From CAYGLV01 sp964351025 (lineage in GTDB: Bacteria > Actinomycetota > Thermoleophilia > Gaiellales > Gaiellaceae): a stretch of 15,029 nucleotides of DNA. The notes beneath the pieces were generated by a model. The model did no database searches, was not told the origin of the DNA, and saw nothing but the letters and a program-made list of their open reading frames with translations. This document shows positions 14,194 through 15,029 of the stretch, one piece after another. Where the stretch lies: assembly GCA_964351025.1 (NCBI GenBank), contig CAYGLV010000059.1, positions 1 to 15,029 on the forward strand, read 5' to 3'. Position numbers and translations under genes: made by a program. The number at the start of each line of letters is the position of its first letter. Position 1 is the stretch's first letter.

Positions 14194-15026
14194 GAGAGGG
14201 CGGAGGCGATCAGCCAGACGATCGCGACGAGCACGGCGGCGAGGACGAGGACGACGAACCCGGCGAGCCAGAGTGCGGCGGGCAGCAGCTTCCGCAACGA
14301 CTCGGGTAGCGGGACATCGACCGCGTCCTTGCCGGCCCGGCTCACGGTGATCCCACTGCGCCGCACCCTGATCGTGTCCGCGACGTACCGCTCGATCGAC
14401 TGCTCGAACTCCCGTCCGAGCTTCTCGAGCGTCGCTTCGAGGCCAGGCTCGGCCTCAACCGGTGCCTCGTCGAGCGTTCGCAGAGGCGGGAACTCGGCCG
14501 GCAGGCCGTCGATCACGAGCTGGAAGACGCGCTCGGGATGCTCGAGATCCTTCAGGTGGTGCTCGCCGAGGTCGCGCAATTCGATCCCCTCCAGCTCGTC
14601 GCCGCGGACGAGGGTGCGTGCCGTCTCGGTGACGAGCACCTGGCCGCCGTGCCCGGCCGAGCAGATGCGCGCGGCCCGCACGACGTCGATGCCGAGGTAG
14701 CCCTCTTCACCCATGACGGGCTCGCCGGTATGGATGCCCATGCGAACCGATACCGCGACCTCGGATGGCCAGGGGTGAGTGGTGAGGGCACGCTGCGCCG
14801 TCGCTGCGGCGACCACGGCGTCCCGCGCCCGTGGGAACGCGACGAAGAAGGCGTCGCCCTGCCGGTCGACCTCGTGCCCGCCGTGCGCGGCGAACGTCTC
14901 GCGGAGAAGCCGGTTGTGGTCGGCGATCACGTCGGCCCAGCGCTCGCCGAGCCGGCGCAGGAGGAGCGTCGAGCCCTCGATGTCGGAGAAGAGAAACGTG
15001 ACGGTGCCGGTCGGGAATGACGCCAC
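14190..15026 (-). CDS. class III adenylate/guanylate cyclase-like protein, tail-anchored
   Basis: A 278-aa protein. Residues about 8-175 are a class III nucleotidyl cyclase domain: TFLFSDIEGST with metal Asp15, and QGDAFFVAF with metal Asp58. The YLGIDVVRAARI block has the transition-state Arg120. The usual base-selecting Lys is Asp54 and the transition-state Asn is Val116, so activity or substrate is uncertain. The LGEHHLKDL and FPPLRTL blocks after the domain are common in actinobacterial cyclase-like regulators. A charged linker (190-245) leads to one C-terminal membrane span (about 250-277), leaving the cyclase domain in the cytoplasm. GTG 15026 gives the normal family N-terminus, but the SD lies beyond the window and a longer form cannot be excluded. 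It converges on the M24 gene with overlapping stop codons. Confidence 0.88.
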   Translation of the reverse strand: MASFPTGTVTFLFSDIEGSTLLLRRLGERWADVIADHNRLLRETFAAHGGHEVDRQGDAFFVAFPRARDAVVAAATAQRALTTHPWPSEVAVSVRMGIHTGEPVMGEEGYLGIDVVRAARICSAGHGGQVLVTETARTLVRGDELEGIELRDLGEHHLKDLEHPERVFQLVIDGLPAEFPPLRTLDEAPVEAEPGLEATLEKLGREFEQSIERYVADTIRVRRSGITVSRAGKDAVDVPLPESLRKLLPAALWLAGFVVLVLAAVLVAIVWLIASALS

Positions 15027-15029
15027 GAG

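Noticed and set aside
1..15029. CRISPR arrays, insertion sequences, phage genes
   Set aside because: No regularly spaced repeats, transposase or phage-like proteins were found on either strand.

Overview
The window is a GC-rich, densely packed bacterial segment with strong G/C bias at third codon positions, GTG starts, a tRNA that does not encode CCA, Tat export and many 4-bp gene overlaps. This fits a high-GC actinobacterium; the protein flavour suggests a Thermoleophilia-like lineage, but that placement is inference.

Left edge (1-1515, + strand): the 3' half of a tRNA-Gly(GCC), then a 394-aa TPR protein with no DNA-binding domain. Directly behind it, on a full-length Shine-Dalgarno that begins in the TPR stop codon, lies a 33-aa ORF that looks like an exported pre-peptide. 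The arrangement recalls the Rap/Phr peptide-receptor pairs of Firmicutes and is the most unusual item here.

Centre (13001 down to 1546, - strand): one ten-gene operon. The order is IclR regulator, class III aminotransferase, ABC ATPase, Tat-exported binding protein, two permeases (polyamine/PotABCD type), AstE/AspA-like zinc deacylase, M28-like peptidase, PanE-like dehydrogenase, and gamma-glutamyltransferase-like Ntn hydrolase. Six of the nine junctions are 4-bp stop/start overlaps. Divergent from the regulator is a canonical M24 Xaa-Pro-type peptidase with a predicted leaderless promoter. Together they read as uptake and stepwise breakdown of an amide- or acyl-linked amine or amino-acid compound whose identity cannot be read from sequence. 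Three of the enzymes (M28, PanE-like, GGT-like) lack hallmark residues of their namesake activities. The M28 gene is best explained by a CTG start that adds 134 conserved-looking residues.

Two RNA hairpins sit at junctions inside the transporter operon: one over the binding-protein SD, and a perfect 12-bp stem over the first permease start codon. They suggest tuning of binding-protein versus permease levels.

Right edge (14190-15026, - strand): a tail-anchored class III nucleotide cyclase-like protein with altered specificity residues. It converges on the M24 gene so tightly that both stop codons share the palindrome CTAG.
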